A stretch of DNA of 64,000 nucleotides, from contig JAGTYA010000026.1 of the NCBI GenBank assembly GCA_024291935.2, positions 6,552,001 to 6,616,000 of the forward strand, given 5' to 3'. Source of the stretch: Okapia johnstoni. Taxonomy: Eukaryota > Chordata > Mammalia > Artiodactyla > Giraffidae. The translations under genes and the position numbers were made by a program. Shown piece by piece: positions 12,201-22,584 of the stretch (position 1 is its first letter; the number at the start of each line of letters is the position of its first letter). The notes below the pieces were generated by a model that saw only the letters and a program-made list of their open reading frames with translations, ran no database searches and was not told where the DNA came from.

Positions 12201-13688
12201 CGCACACCGCAACTAGACAGCAGTCCTGTGCTCACTTCAACTGGAAAGGGCCTGCGTGCAGCAATGAAGACCCAGTGCAGCCAAAGATATAAGGAAAGAA
12301 AAGAATACTCTACAGCAGTATCGAAAGAAAAGCATGTTAACTTTGTGGCACCAACTGATGAAAGCTATCATCTCTGTCCCAGAAAAACATCATGAACACA
12401 GACTTCACATACAATTTCAGGAGACTCGGGGACACCTCTAAAGGCCATCTAAAAACTCCCCATCCCCTCAAAAAATAAAAAACTTCTTATGCCACACATA
12501 GAAGTCCCTGGACCCCAAGTCAGGGCCACTGCTCTACAGAAAAACAATTAAATCCTGGATCAGAAAAGATATGGAAATTGAGAGACTTTAAATAAATAAG
12601 ACCCAGTGTGCCCCAATGACTGATTAAATATAGACGGTATGAAATTATATCAGAGAGTAAGCCCTAATTTCTCACTGAATAACATGGGAACTGCACAGGG
12701 AGGGCAGAGAAGAGAGTGATTACTTCCAGCTGGGGTAGGATTATGTCGGGTTTCCAGATATTTAAGCTGAATCTTAAATGACACATAAAATTTGGAGGAG
12801 CTGACATTGACAAAGCAAGTAAGAATCTGGAGGAAGGAAGAACTGAAGAGTTCCCAGTTCTTTCATCAGTGTACCTCCCTGCCCAATGGGCTAGGTGCAT
12901 CCCCCTGTACGCTCAGAGAAGGGGTTACTCTGAGTAGAAAAGAATCTTATCAAGTGAGACGGCCTCCTAACCTGTGCTGACATAGGAGGAGGAGCAGCTT
13001 TGTCCCCATCTTCACCTCTCAGAACGGGACGATTCAGGACGATGCCAGTCTGTGCAAGAGAAAAGACTCTAGGTCAGTCTGAAAGGAACTGTTGCATGAA
13101 ACAGCGTTCGCTCTCGTCTCGTCAACAAAATTTACCCAGTGACTGTCTGCCAGAGCTCGGAACGGGCTCTGGGGAGAAACGATATATACAAAAGCAATTA
13201 CACCACAGCCGACAAGAAGCCGCCAAGACCCCACTTGCTGTACCGAGATTCGTAAACAACGAAGACCGAGTTGTAACGGGTCATTAATGCCTCCTGCAAG
13301 GCTCGGCCTATCCTCATGTCCCGCCACCAACACTTACTTGGCGAGTGTAAGTCTGCAATCGCTCCACGAGCTCATCGCGACTCCCTGCTAAGCAAAGCAC
13401 AGGATCAACGGGGTAGGTCAGGCCGAGCAGGCCAGCCTGCCCAAGTCAGGACCCAGCGGCCAGCCTCCAACCCCCGCCCCCGGGTCTCCGGGGTAACCAG
13501 CTCCGCTTCCCCGCAGGCCTGCACTTTCCGGGTCTTGACTTCCCGTGCTCCTCACCCTGGATGGGAGCTCCGATCTCTGCTAATTTGGCCTGAAGCTCTT
13601 GGGCAGCCCAGGCACCATAGTGCCCAGGAGGCGGCGGCGGCGGCAGCTGCAACTCTCCCTTAGGAGGCTCGGGATGCTCGGCCGCCAT
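204..13688 (-). CDS. SF3B2: Splicing factor 3b subunit 2 (SAP145), 22 coding exons
   Basis: SF3B2 is a subunit of the SF3b complex of the U2 snRNP. It acts in the nucleus, where it binds SF3B4 and helps tether U2 near the branch point. Coding exons in transcript order: 13556-13688, 13338-13384, 12972-13049, 11628-11876, 11364-11411, 10064-10181, 9652-9752, 9195-9291, 8950-9041, 8214-8429, 7968-8105, 7640-7720, 7230-7457, 6258-6407, 5512-5601, 5295-5402, 4431-4538, 3999-4141, 3806-3907, 892-991, 602-787, 204-275. All have GT/AG borders, and phases sum to 894 codons (human 895 from memory). Visible regions: SAP motif (about residues 24-58, exons 1-2), proline-rich tract in exon 4 (87-169), Lys/Arg-rich then acidic segments in exons 10-11, the conserved DUF382 and PSP core in exons 13-17 (467-694), an acidic run in exon 18, and a basic tail ending in KEFKF. 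No break was seen. The start is the first ATG after the GC-rich leader and opens MAAEHPEPPK. Identity is very secure; individual junctions could shift by a few bases. Confidence 0.97.
1306..1490 (+). repeat. LINE L2 fragment
   Basis: The stretch keeps the L2 3'-region wording, including TCACTTCTCTGC, an AAATCCTCTG-like segment and ATAATCTGGCCCC. It lies in the 2.8-kb intron between SF3B2 exons 19 and 20. Assigned by memory of the consensus. Confidence 0.6.
2303..2492 (+). repeat. CHR-type tRNA(Glu) SINE
   Basis: Begins with a CCTGGTGGTCCAGTGG-type tRNA head and continues through the CACATG-rich body typical of the artiodactyl CHR family. Diverged. Confidence 0.75.
2909..3028 (+). repeat. CHR-type SINE, short form
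   Basis: Starts AATTCCCTGGCGGTCTAGTGG and ends in GCAAGGCCAAAAAAG, the short tRNA-derived form that recurs across the window. Confidence 0.75.
3420..3695 (+). repeat. LINE L2 3' end
   Basis: Contains the L2 run from TGCAATTCCTTC through GGCCTTCCC to the terminal AGTGCCTGGCACAGAGCTGG and TTCAATAATTGTT. Same SF3B2 intron as the other LINE pieces. Confidence 0.65.
7888..7980 (-). repeat. 31-bp tandem triplication across the SF3B2 exon 11 donor
   Basis: Three copies at exact 31-base spacing (7888-7918, 7919-7949, 7950-7980) share the core from CAGGGGG to TCATCATGG. The last copy contains the final bases of SF3B2 exon 11 and its genuine donor (exon end 7968). The other two lie just downstream in the intron and repeat the exon-tail-like AACAG plus a donor-like GTGAGG or GCGAGG. 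Confidence 0.9.
8741..8858 (-). repeat. CHR-type SINE, short form, inverted
   Basis: Opens with a poly-T/GGCC tail and ends with TAACCACTGGACTGCGAGAG, the reverse of the short tRNA-derived SINE. It lies in the SF3B2 intron between exons 9 and 10. Confidence 0.8.
10796..11005 (-). repeat. Bov-tA SINE, inverted
   Basis: Full reverse-oriented Bov-tA: TCAGTCATGTCCGACTC at the left, AAGAATACTGG in the middle and GAGCCACTAGGGAAGCCC at the right. Ruminant-specific. It lies in an SF3B2 intron. Confidence 0.9.
11009..11200 (+). repeat. Ancient interspersed repeat, family not assigned
   Basis: Phrases such as AAACTTCTTCTGTAATGGG and AATATTTTAGGCTTTCTGGG, ending GATTACCAACCCCT, recall a common old mammalian DNA-transposon-type repeat. 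I could not name the family from memory. Confidence 0.4.
12013..12300 (+). repeat. CHR-type tRNA(Glu) SINE, long form
   Basis: Starts GGCTTCCCTGATGGTCTAG, includes a tRNA-like B box (GGTTCGAGTCC) and ends at GACCCAGTGCAGCCAAAGA. It sits in the SF3B2 intron between exons 3 and 4. Confidence 0.85.
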
Positions 13689-13960
13689 CTTAGCCGCAGG
13701 AAGGCGCGCGACCCACCCGGAAGCTCGGACCAGCCTCCGGGCCCACTTCCCGGAACTTCCGGTAGGACCATACGCCACGTCCGCTCGAGGGTTGTCAAGC
13801 CGTTCCCGTCAGGGCCCACCCCCTGCCGTTCTCCAATGCTCCTTAGGCCGCCTGGTCGCGAAGCCTTCTGGGAGTTGTAGTGCACAGGTCACGGTCTCTG
13901 GATCCAAATCCGGGAGGACCGTAGCCGACGGCGACGCCGGGAACACTGGAGTCCCGAGCC
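13689..13960 (-). promoter_or_regulatory. SF3B2: SF3B2 CpG-rich promoter
   Basis: The region is GC-rich with many CpGs and lies directly upstream of the SF3B2 start codon. It carries ETS-like TTCCGG cores around 13750-13765 and no TATA box, which fits a broadly expressed housekeeping promoter. The transcription start is inferred, not visible; it should lie about 20-100 bases upstream of 13688. Confidence 0.65.
13863..13881 (-). promoter_or_regulatory. ZNF143/THAP11-type element (SBS motif)
   Basis: Read on the minus strand this is ACTACAACTCCCAGAAGGC, a near-perfect match to the ACTACA-N-TCCCAG-type element known to bind ZNF143 and THAP11 in housekeeping promoters. It lies about 175 bases upstream of the SF3B2 ATG. 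Binding is inferred. Confidence 0.7.
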
Positions 13961-14399
13961 GGGGCGGGGCTGTGGGGAAAGAAGGTCCTGCCCGAAGGGC
14001 GTGCTTTCTGCATCTCACTGGCCTCAGCGCAGACTACTCCCTGGTTGGGCTTGAGAGGCCTGGACGCTTACGTTCTCCAGGGACTCGTTCCCCCGGCGGT
14101 CGCGCGTTGTGGGCGCCAAGCGGGAGTTTGCCGCCGATGCCTGTGATAAAACAGTGTCTGATTGTCTGCCCGCCCACCCTCGGCCCAGGCATGGATGAAT
14201 GGGCTGAAAGGAGATCGGAGCCGGGAGCGAAGCGGGCCCTCCGGGCTGAGATCCAGCTGCCGACCTGGGGGAAGGGCCACACTAAAGCCCCCTTTTCCAC
14301 CTTCCTGGCCGGCTCAAATGTCATCTACGCTAAGCTGTCTCCCGCCTTTCCTGCCCTGGAGCGGCCAAACCTACATCATTTGTTTTGAAATCTTTCTTG

Positions 14400-14500
14400 C
14401 CCCGTCTCTGCACTTAAACTCCCAAGAGTTTTTACCGTCTCACAGTACCTGGCGTTAAAGGTGCTCAATAAATTATTACTGAAAGAAAAAAAAAAAAAGC
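14400..14500 (+). repeat. L2/MIR-type 3' tail with poly-A
   Basis: TACCTGGCGTTAAAGGTGCTCAATAAATTATT followed by an A-run resembles an L2/MIR terminal segment, here split over 14448-14480. The rest of 13,960-16,500 is GC-rich unique-looking sequence in which no gene was recognised. Confidence 0.45.
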
Positions 14501-14544
14501 AGTCTTAAGCGACAAGACTGGGATCCTTTTTAGTCTTGAAAATA

Positions 14545-14675
14545 AACGCAGGGTAATTCCCTGGTGGTCCAGTGGATAGGACTCAGTGCTTTCACTGCGG
14601 GAACCCGGGTTCCATCCGTGGTGCGGTAACTAAGATCCCACCAGCTGCACCGCAAGGCCAAAAAAGAAAGAGGAA
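14545..14675 (+). repeat. CHR-type SINE, short form
   Basis: AATTCCCTGGTGGTCCAGTGG head, GAACCCGGGTTCCATCC B-box-like segment and GCAAGGCCAAAAAAG tail. Confidence 0.8.
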
Positions 14676-16540
14676 ATAAACTCAGGACCTTTTCTTCCCT
14701 CGTCCCCACCAGCCTACTGGCGCAGCGGACCCTGTCTGGTGCTCTCCTACCCCGCCAGCGGCCTGTGCCCCTGAGGGAGGGATGGGCAGGTGCCCCTTGC
14801 TTGCCCACCTTCTGCTTCTCCCTGTCCTGATCAGTCAGTTCACTTCATCTTCCCACCTCTGCCTCTAGCTCTGAGATCCCGCTCCCATTCTAGCGCTGCT
14901 CTCTCACGGACAGCCAGGTCTCAGCCAACGCGCATGTATGTATGTTGGATGAGAGAGCTAGGCAACTCGAAATGGTCTCTTTTCCCGCTCCCCACCCCCC
15001 GCACCCACATACCTCAGATCTTCTCTCTAACATGCTCTGTTTCACAGATCACCCCCAACAGAGGAGTAGCTGGGAGGAGGGAAAAAAGTATGGTATGTCA
15101 GGTCCAGGGAAGGTGAGGTTTACGATAGACAAAGGATTGGACCAGGAAGGTTGCTTGCTACCTAACTCTGGCTAGGAAATTCTCTTTGCTCCTGCCCAAA
15201 CCTAAACCCTTCCCCTTTTCATCACTACCATCATTCCAGTCTCCTGACACTCCCAGAGGAGACGCCAAACCCAGAAAGGACAGAAGAAAGAACAGCAGTG
15301 CCCCCCCAGCCCTCCAGCTTGTCAGCCCACTCAAGTAGAACCATTCCTGATGCAAAGGAAATGTCTTTCTGCTCACTGTAACTGGAGAGCCACTGGCAGG
15401 TCATCTGAGGCCGGAGGCCCCAAGGCATATGGATGTGCTAGGGAAGAACTTGGGGGTCTCTGAGGCACGATAAACTAAGGGCTGATGGGTGAGGATGCAG
15501 TGTAGCCAGGGCCAGAAAGGCACAAGCCAGGTGGGAGGCTTATTTGATGATAACAGCCTTGAGACCAGGGCAGGATATGACCCTCTTCCAATTGTGCAGA
15601 AGGGAAGACAGGGGCAGAGAGAAACTGACATCCCCAAGGGACCATACTTGGATCACAAGCAGTTCACTTGACTCTGAGATTCCCCATTTCCTTCTCCTGC
15701 TTATAAGGACCCTCACACAACACCTATATATCTGTGGGTCTAGGATGGAATCCAGCCCCTTCCAGCCCCAGCTTTGGGTGGCTGCCTCAGCTCCAGGATC
15801 CTATCCACACCAGGCTGAGACAGCAGTAGAAAGCAGGGGTTCATGAGAACCACGTAACTCAAGGTGGGGCTCTGGTCTCCGGTAGGACTCAGCTCCCAGG
15901 TGGTTGGAGCAGAGGACTAAGAAGGCAGTAGAAAATTCAGGACTGTTCTCACAGAGCCTTCACGTGGGTCATCTCTGCAGCCTCAGAACAGCTCCACCAA
16001 CAGTTCCCTTTAGTAGAGCTGGAAGCAGCCAGGTCCAGGGAGTTGCCTCTTAAGCCTAGAATTTAAGTTCAACCCAGGTTGAAATTAGTTCCCTGATTCC
16101 CAGCACAAAGTGCCCAGGCAGGGGTCCCGGTCTGGGAAAGCTCTGGCCGCAAATAAGTGTATCCAGACTCCTGGGGCAGAGAAGGAGGGGGTCAGCGGCA
16201 GACTGGAAAGGAAGGGGCCCCCAGGGTTGTGAGGACAGATGGAACCAGACCCCAGGCTGGAAGGTATTTCTATGCTGGAGGTGGAAAGAGGAGAAGGGGG
16301 TGGGCGGAAAGCATGTGGGGACTTGTGCCTGTACCTGTGTCTCTATTTCCCCTAGGACCCACCCGGCCAAGGGTGACCAGTGGGGGCCCCAGAATGCCCA
16401 GCAACGCTGGAGTGCCCAGACACCTTCCAGGCCTTAGCTGCCCCTTCCGTAGAGGGAGGACAAGCAGCTGACCACCCTGGCGTCCAGACTCTGCCAGACT
16501 GCCCAGGGAAGATGCCCACATTCGAAGACACCCCTGAGAG
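14676..16540. other. SF3B2-GAL3ST3 intergenic sequence, no gene recognised
   Basis: Moderately GC-rich, mostly unique-looking DNA between the divergent SF3B2 and GAL3ST3 promoters. Open frames here are short, lack recognisable domains and show no splice pattern. Around 15,950-16,050 a CAGCCTCAGAACAGC-type stretch may be a worn MIR. Confidence 0.4.
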
Positions 16541-16849
16541 AGAGTCGGGCGGGCGGCCCCCTCCTCTTCCCACTCTGCCCCTCCCCCTCCCCTGCTCGCG
16601 GCCCCCGCCCCCCGCCCCGCCTCCGCCTCCGGTGTGCGATGGGGGGCGGGCAGCCGGCTGAGCCAAGAGCAGCGGAGCTGGGCCGGCGCTGCCACCTGAT
16701 CCCATCCAGGCGCGGAGAGGCCAGCGAGCGACCAGCACTCTGCGCGCTGGGCCCCCAGCGCCCTCGGACCCTCAGCGGATTTCGCCGCAAGGTCTGGGGA
16801 GATAGCGGCGACCCCCTCTCCACGCGGGTCCAGGCAGAGTCCGGTCAGC
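16540..16849 (+). promoter_or_regulatory. GAL3ST3: GAL3ST3 CpG island and 5' non-coding exon
   Basis: The segment is extremely GC-rich with dense CpG and ends in a strong donor, TCAGC|GTGAGT, with the exon end at 16849. Position, strand and spacing fit the non-coding first exon of GAL3ST3, which is known to have a 5' UTR exon. No coding start continuous with the downstream exon was seen. The exon 5' end is not determinable by eye. Confidence 0.55.
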
Positions 16850-17044
16850 GTGAGTACTGCAGCGGCCGGCCTGGGGCTGGAGGGGCGGGGGTGGACCGGA
16901 CCTGAATGAGGGATGCCGGCTGGCGCGGGAGAGCGTCTTGGGGGCCGGCGCCTGAAGATCGTGTGGAGGGAGGGGGGCTCTTGGCCCCCGGCAGAGCAGG
17001 AGAGGAATGGGCGAGCGCGCGACGCTGGCCTATCCCTTACTGGG

Positions 17045-17083
17045 GACCAGATCCCAGTGACCAGATCCCAGTGACCCGATCCC
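17045..17083. repeat. 14-bp tandem repeat
   Basis: GACCAGATCCCAGT is repeated about 2.7 times in the first GAL3ST3 intron. Confidence 0.8.
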
Positions 17084-19734
17084 TGGGGGAGGTTGGCATG
17101 CAATTGAGGGAATGGGGGCTGGGAGGGTGGGGGGCAGTGATGGACAGAGGAGGATGAAGGGAAATCAGAGGCAGGGAGGATGTGGCCGTGGATGACAGGC
17201 AGAGGGGACTGGGCTGGCGGGGGGATGACCTGGCGAAGGCTGGTGGGAAGAAAGGAAGTAAAAGAGGGAGCTAGAAAGATATTTCATCTCCTGGGCCACT
17301 AGTGTGCAGCCCTCTCTGCCCTTGGCCCCTTCCTCCTCAGTGCAGGGGGCAATTGCCCTCTTCGCCAGGCGGTGCCATCCTCAGTAAGGAGGCAGTCTCC
17401 AGGTCACCCGAGGGTCAGGTCCAAGTGGTGGGGGCCAGGGTGCCCTCCTCCTCCAAGGGCAACCATCTCAGCCCTAGAGCACCCAGGGAGCAAGCAGAGG
17501 GCTTGTGTGGGAGTGGGTGGGCATCCAGACCAGTTTTCAAAGCTTTGGCCAGCTAAGCCATTTCTTCTTTGGTTCCCTGGAGAAAGGAAAGCAATTTGCA
17601 AAACCGGGCGGCAGCCTGCGGTAGATTGTTCTGACTAAAATTAGCACTGATTTTCTCACGAGCCCGGGCACCCTGACTTGTCTGGGACACGACTGAAGGA
17701 AACTCTCTCATCAGAGAAGACACGGGAGGCCGGGAGAAGTCTGAAACGTGTGAGGCAGGAGCCAGGGCCCTCGCTCTCAATTCTGACCCCAGCAGGCTGC
17801 CACCCACCCCCACTGACCTAGGGGTTACCGAGGGAAACCGAGAGCCCCAGGTGGCCCCTTCCTGGGTGCTGGCGACCTGACCCCATGTCCACAACAGGCA
17901 TTGCGGAGTGAACTTGCCAAGTGAAGGGGTGCTCTTCTCCAGTGTCCGAGCAGCACCCTCTCTCGGGACCTGGAATGTTTAGCCTGGCTGAGTGCCCACC
18001 CAGAGGAGACAGGGTTACTGCTTTTAAATACCTGAAGGTCTGTCATGGAGAAGAAACTTACAGGGTTCCTGTGGCCTAGCAGGGCAGCATGAGCAACCCC
18101 GAGTGTGGAAGTGGAAGACGACAAGCCGAGGAGGGCGCAACCAGCAGTAGGCTGAGTCCAGCTGTCCCAGAAAGAACTTTTGAAACAGCCAAGGCTGCTC
18201 AGAAACAAACCAGGCTGTATCTGCAGGCAGCGAGCCTCCAATCATGGACGGGGTACATGCAGAAGCTGCTGCCTACCTTGGAGGACTGGCATCCAGGGAA
18301 TTCTTACGCAGATGATACCCTGTACCCAGTAGGCCTCAGACTGGCTGGCTCCCCAGGGCTAGGCCATGGCGGGGAGTGGGATGGAGGGCACCACCAAGCA
18401 TCCCATCACTTTCTCCCTATGGCCTGGATGAAGCAGGCAAAGGCCCACTGTAGCTGTCCCCAGGCTTGACCTCATGGGCTGACCTGGAGTCTCTGAAAAA
18501 TAGACTGGTTTCAGCAACTTAGAATGTATGTAATCTTGGATTTTAGCTCCTGGGTGTATGTACTTTAATGTATGTTTCTTCACCTTTTTCTACTGTTTTA
18601 GTAAATGAACCATTTGTGTAATTTCTATTGCCAAAAAAAAAAAAGGCTGGTTTCAGTGAGTTGAGCAAAGATGGGAATTGGTGGCCCTCCATGTGGCCCC
18701 AGTGGGAAACTCCTGTCTGGTCACCAAGTGCTCTCAGCAGGATAAGTGCCAGGGGAGAAGGTGTGTGTCCTGAGAGGACTCTGACTCCCTCGTGCTGGTG
18801 CCTCACGTGGGCAGCGCCAGCCTTCCTCTGCCCCAGCAACCCCTAAAGATGGAGATCTTGGGCTTTCTCTGCTGTGCCCTTGGTTGCCCTCTGTGGCTGG
18901 GTCCCTCACATCCCCTGGCTCCGGGAGGATTAACTCTGTCTGCAGGCTGGTGGAGGAAACCAGGTGAGAGGGCCTGGAGAGAAGGGAAAGGCACAATAAG
19001 CAGGACATCTTTACACCCCAACAGGTTTCAATGTAATCCAGGATTAATGGGGGGGTGGGGGGAGGTCCGCTAAAGTAGGACTGGAAGCCAAGCCCACGGG
19101 AAGGTCATGGTCAAGGAGTTTTCACATTACTTCAACCCTCCTGAGACCAAGGTGTCCTAGTTCCACACACATGCACATGCCCAGAAGGTTCCAGGCTCCC
19201 CCTTCCCTTTGGAGAGGGGTCCATGTGAAGATGAAGCCAAACCTGAACCTGGAGACGGAGGCCCCTGAGACAGAGACCCCAACCCTCACCAGGGGACAGG
19301 CATTGCCACTGAAGCTGACTTTCCACTGAAGCTGCCAATGGTCAGGGTGCTCTTGAGCTAACACATTCATGCGGGGACAGGTGACTGGCCAGACACCAGG
19401 CCCTCCTGCCTCTCGCTCCTGCTGCTCCACTGGGATGGAGGCCCACCTTCCCCTGGAGAATCTCTGTAGGGCAATGAGCAGGAACTCCCCTGTATTCCCC
19501 TCCCAACTCCCAGGCGGCACCCTCTTCCTTGGCCAGGCACCTCTCACTGCCATCAAGCGGATGGGAGCTCTCCTTCTCCTCCCTTCTTGTTCCTTAAACC
19601 TGACAGAAGAGTCCATCTTCTGCTGGGCTTTGCTCTTTCCTGTGTTCTGAAAGCGCTTTCCATACATTCTCTTTAGATCCACACAACCTCCCTGGGAAGA
19701 ACTTCACTGAAAGTGTTGTGTTTAATGGATGTGG

Positions 19735-20035
19735 ACGTGAAAGTTGCCCAGTCGTATCCAACTCTTTGCTACCCCATGGACTGTAGTCCGTGGAATTCTC
19801 CAGGCCAGAATACTGGAGTGGGTAGCGTTTCCCTTCTCCAGGACATCTTCCCAACCCAGGGATCGAACCCAGCTCTCTGCCCTTGCAGGCGGATACTTTA
19901 CCAGCTGAGCCACAAGCAAAGCCCAAGAATACTGGAGTGGGTAGCCTATTCCTTCTGCAGCAGATCTTCCCGACCCAGGAATCAAACTGGAGTCTCCTTG
20001 CAGGAGACTTTACCAACTGAGCTATCAGGAAAGCC
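19735..20035 (-). repeat. Bov-tA SINE, inverted, with a partial second copy
   Basis: A full inverted Bov-tA (19735-19922, ending GAGCCACAAGCAAAGCCC) is followed directly by a second partial copy that restarts at AAGAATACTGGAGTGGG and ends GAGCTATCAGGAAAGCCC. Confidence 0.85.
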
Positions 20036-21059
20036 CTGAATGCATAAACTGAGATTCTTTTCCAGCCTGAGTCTTTCCCTCGGCATCACTTCTGAGTACC
20101 TCCCTGTTGGGAGGCAGAGAGGCTGAATATCCTACAAAATGAAAAAGAACTTTAAGAACAAAAACAGAAGTGGGTAACGCCATATAAACTGCACTTAAGA
20201 ACTTTACTATGGGTAACTTACATACAGGCAGGCAGGATCTAGTAGATGGAAGATCCAAAGGCATTCACAGTGGCATTGGAAGGGGTACAGGGAGATTTGA
20301 ACGGGCAAAAGCTAAAAACAGAATGTGACTACTCAGGAGTACATCCTCATGGACGGAAAGGTGGTCTTGTGGCCAATAACTATCTGCATCAGCAAAAGGC
20401 AGTCTTGCAGTTTTCACACGGATGAAGGCAAGGGTAAAGTCTGACAGGGAACTTACCTAGCTTGAGTGCACTTATGAGTAGGCTAAAGCGCAGTTACACA
20501 GAAAGGGAAGGGTGTAGGGCTGCGGGCCTGTGGTGGAGTCAGTGTACTTCAGCCACACACTCCCCAGAGAACTGCAAACAACTTCACACTACTGTTTTTC
20601 TGGGCAAGTCGCCTCATTTCTCTGAGCTCACTTGCTCATCTAGAAAATGACAGTGACACTATGTGTGATCCTGCCAGTCACCCTGATACAGGATATGATG
20701 TGGTGATGAATAGGAGCCCTGACCCTGCTCCTGGCTCATTGCAACCCCTCAGGACCTGTTTGCCATTCTCTACATTGTCATCCATGAGAACAGAGTGAAT
20801 GGGCCCAGTCCCTCCTGCCAGATGCCTTTCTGGTCTTATGGAGCATCCGTGTAGACATCCTGAACCCAAACCAGAAAGGTAATCTCACTGGTATCCTCAA
20901 GGCTGCTTAGAGTTGCCCTTGTTGCCTGATGCTTAGGATGGTAGAAAAGAAACAGGAGAGTGACTCAAAGTCTGGAGTGAACTTAAAGGTCACCTAGTAA
21001 GGTCACCTTGAACACCCTTGTTTCAGGAACAAGGAAACAGAAATCAAAGTTTCATGAAG

Positions 21060-21140
21060 GCTAGGATTATTATGTTTTTTATACTGTTATATTTCTGGAG
21101 CCTAGAACAGTTCCTAGCACATAGTAAATTAGATGCTTAA
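21060..21140 (+). repeat. L2/MIR-type terminal fragment
   Basis: TGGAGCCTAGAACAGTTCC and TAGCACATAGTAAATTAG match the common AGTGCCTGGCACATAGTA terminus of L2/MIR elements, worn. Confidence 0.45.
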
Positions 21141-21169
21141 ACAAACAAACAAAAAAACTGGACTGTAGC

Positions 21170-21315
21170 ACACCAGGCTTCCCTAGCCTTCACTGTCTCC
21201 CGTAGTTTGCTCAAACTCATGTCCATTGAGTTGGTGATGCTATCCAACCATCTCATCCTCTGTTGCCTTCTCCTGCCCTCAATCCTTCCCAGCATCAGGG
21301 TCTTTTCCAATGAAA
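21170..21315 (-). repeat. BovB LINE 3' fragment, inverted
   Basis: GCACACCAGGCTTCCC, then CTCAAACTCATGTCCATTG and CATCAGGGTCTTTTCCAATG, in the order expected for the reverse strand of a BovB 3' end. Confidence 0.85.
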
Positions 21316-21489
21316 TGAAGAGCCAGTGGAAAGAGTAAAAATGAGAAAGACAACAGACAGCAAGAGGATGCAGCGATTTTATGAGTTGCTGGACTTACAG
21401 AAATGATTTTCCTCCTTCCGTTCTTCAGTTTGTACACCTGTAAAGTGGAATTCCTCGAGGGTCTCCAAGGGCCTTTGTCCTTGTATTAT

Positions 21490-21803
21490 TTTATTTTGCT
21501 TTTTTAAAACACTAAGGGTTTATTTGTTTGGCTGTGCTGGGCCTTTGTGCTGCACACAGGCTTTCTCTAGGTGCAATGCCCAGGCTTCTCGTTGAAGTGG
21601 CTTCTCTTGTTGTGGAACATTGGCCTTAACTGTGCGGGCTTCAGTAGTTGTGGCTCGTGGACTCTAGAGCGCAGGCCTGGTAGTTGTGGCACAGGGGCTT
21701 AGTTGCTTAGCAGCATGTGGGATCTTCCCAGACCAGGGATCAAACCTGTGTTCCCTGCGTTGGCAGACAAATTCTTAACCACTGGACCACCAGGGGAATC
21801 CCT
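21490..21803 (-). repeat. CHR-type SINE, long form, inverted
   Basis: Reads GGCTGTGCTGGGCCTTTG through TAGTTGTGGCTCGTGG to TTAACCACTGGACCACCAG, the reverse of the long CHR-type SINE. Confidence 0.85.
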
Positions 21804-21819
21804 GTCCTTGTATTATTTT

Positions 21820-22310
21820 TTACGGATAACCAAATACCACAAAACTTAAGAGGCTGAAAACATCAAACATTTATTATCTCACTCCCGTGGGTCAGGAATT
21901 CAGGCTAGCCCTAGCTGGATGCCTCTGGTTTGAGGCCTTTCACAGAGCAGTCAAGCTGCTGGTTGGAGAAGGTGGATTAATCTGAAGCCTTGATTCGAAG
22001 GGCTCCCCTTGCAAGCGCCTGTATGTGGTTGCTAGGGGAGGCTTCAGCTCTTCAAGCAGGTTGATGACGGACTGAGGGCCTGGTTCCTCAGAGACTGACT
22101 GTTCCCACCTGGTACCTCGCCCCCTGCATGAGTTACCCTAGAGAGAGTGAGAGAATGATAACAAGACAGTGCCATAATCTTTTTATAATGTAATCTCCAA
22201 AGTCACATCCCGCCATTTCTGCCCTATTCTAACTCCTTAGAGGCGTCAGTAAGTCCCACTCATCTAACTACACACTTAGAGGCGTCAGTAAGTCGCTCAG
22301 AGCCACTCAT
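21820..22310. repeat. Ancient eutherian interspersed repeat, family not assigned
   Basis: AACATTTATTATCTCAC, GGGTCAGGAATTCAGG and CTTTTTATAATGTAATCTCC are phrases of a widespread old mammalian repeat whose name I cannot fix without a library search. Two near-identical 20-base segments lie at 22236-22255 and 22275-22294. Confidence 0.45.
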
Positions 22311-22584
22311 ATTCAAGAGGTGTTAAAGGACATACACACAGGCCCCTCACCCACAAGATGTATTCTGAGATAACCTTTGCACAGTACATTAACATAGCTC
22401 AAGACAAACATTTCCATTAAAAAATGCATTGGTTAGTTCAAGATTTGAGAAAAGTTAAGTTCAGGTGGAACCAGGTGTCATTATGGCAACACAGTATTTT
22501 AAGAGAAACCTCTTTTCTAACTTTGTATAGTGACAGGGAAAAAATATAACACTAGTTTGTTTCCTCCTGCTGCTTAAAGTAACA

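Noticed and set aside
13792..14388. 198-codon plus-strand ORF upstream of SF3B2
   Set aside because: It lies in a CpG-rich promoter, runs antisense to the presumed SF3B2 start, and has no domain or splice structure.
16270..17103. 277-codon minus-strand ORF across the GAL3ST3 CpG island
   Set aside because: Arg/Gly/Pro-rich, no domain, overlaps several other open frames, and is typical of stop-poor CpG islands.
18849..18972. Hydrophobic ATG exon (MEILGFLCCALG) with a GTGAGA donor, considered as the GAL3ST3 anchor exon
   Set aside because: It ends in phase 1 whereas the GAL3ST3 terminal exon needs two bases from the previous exon, and the residues do not resemble the known N-terminus.
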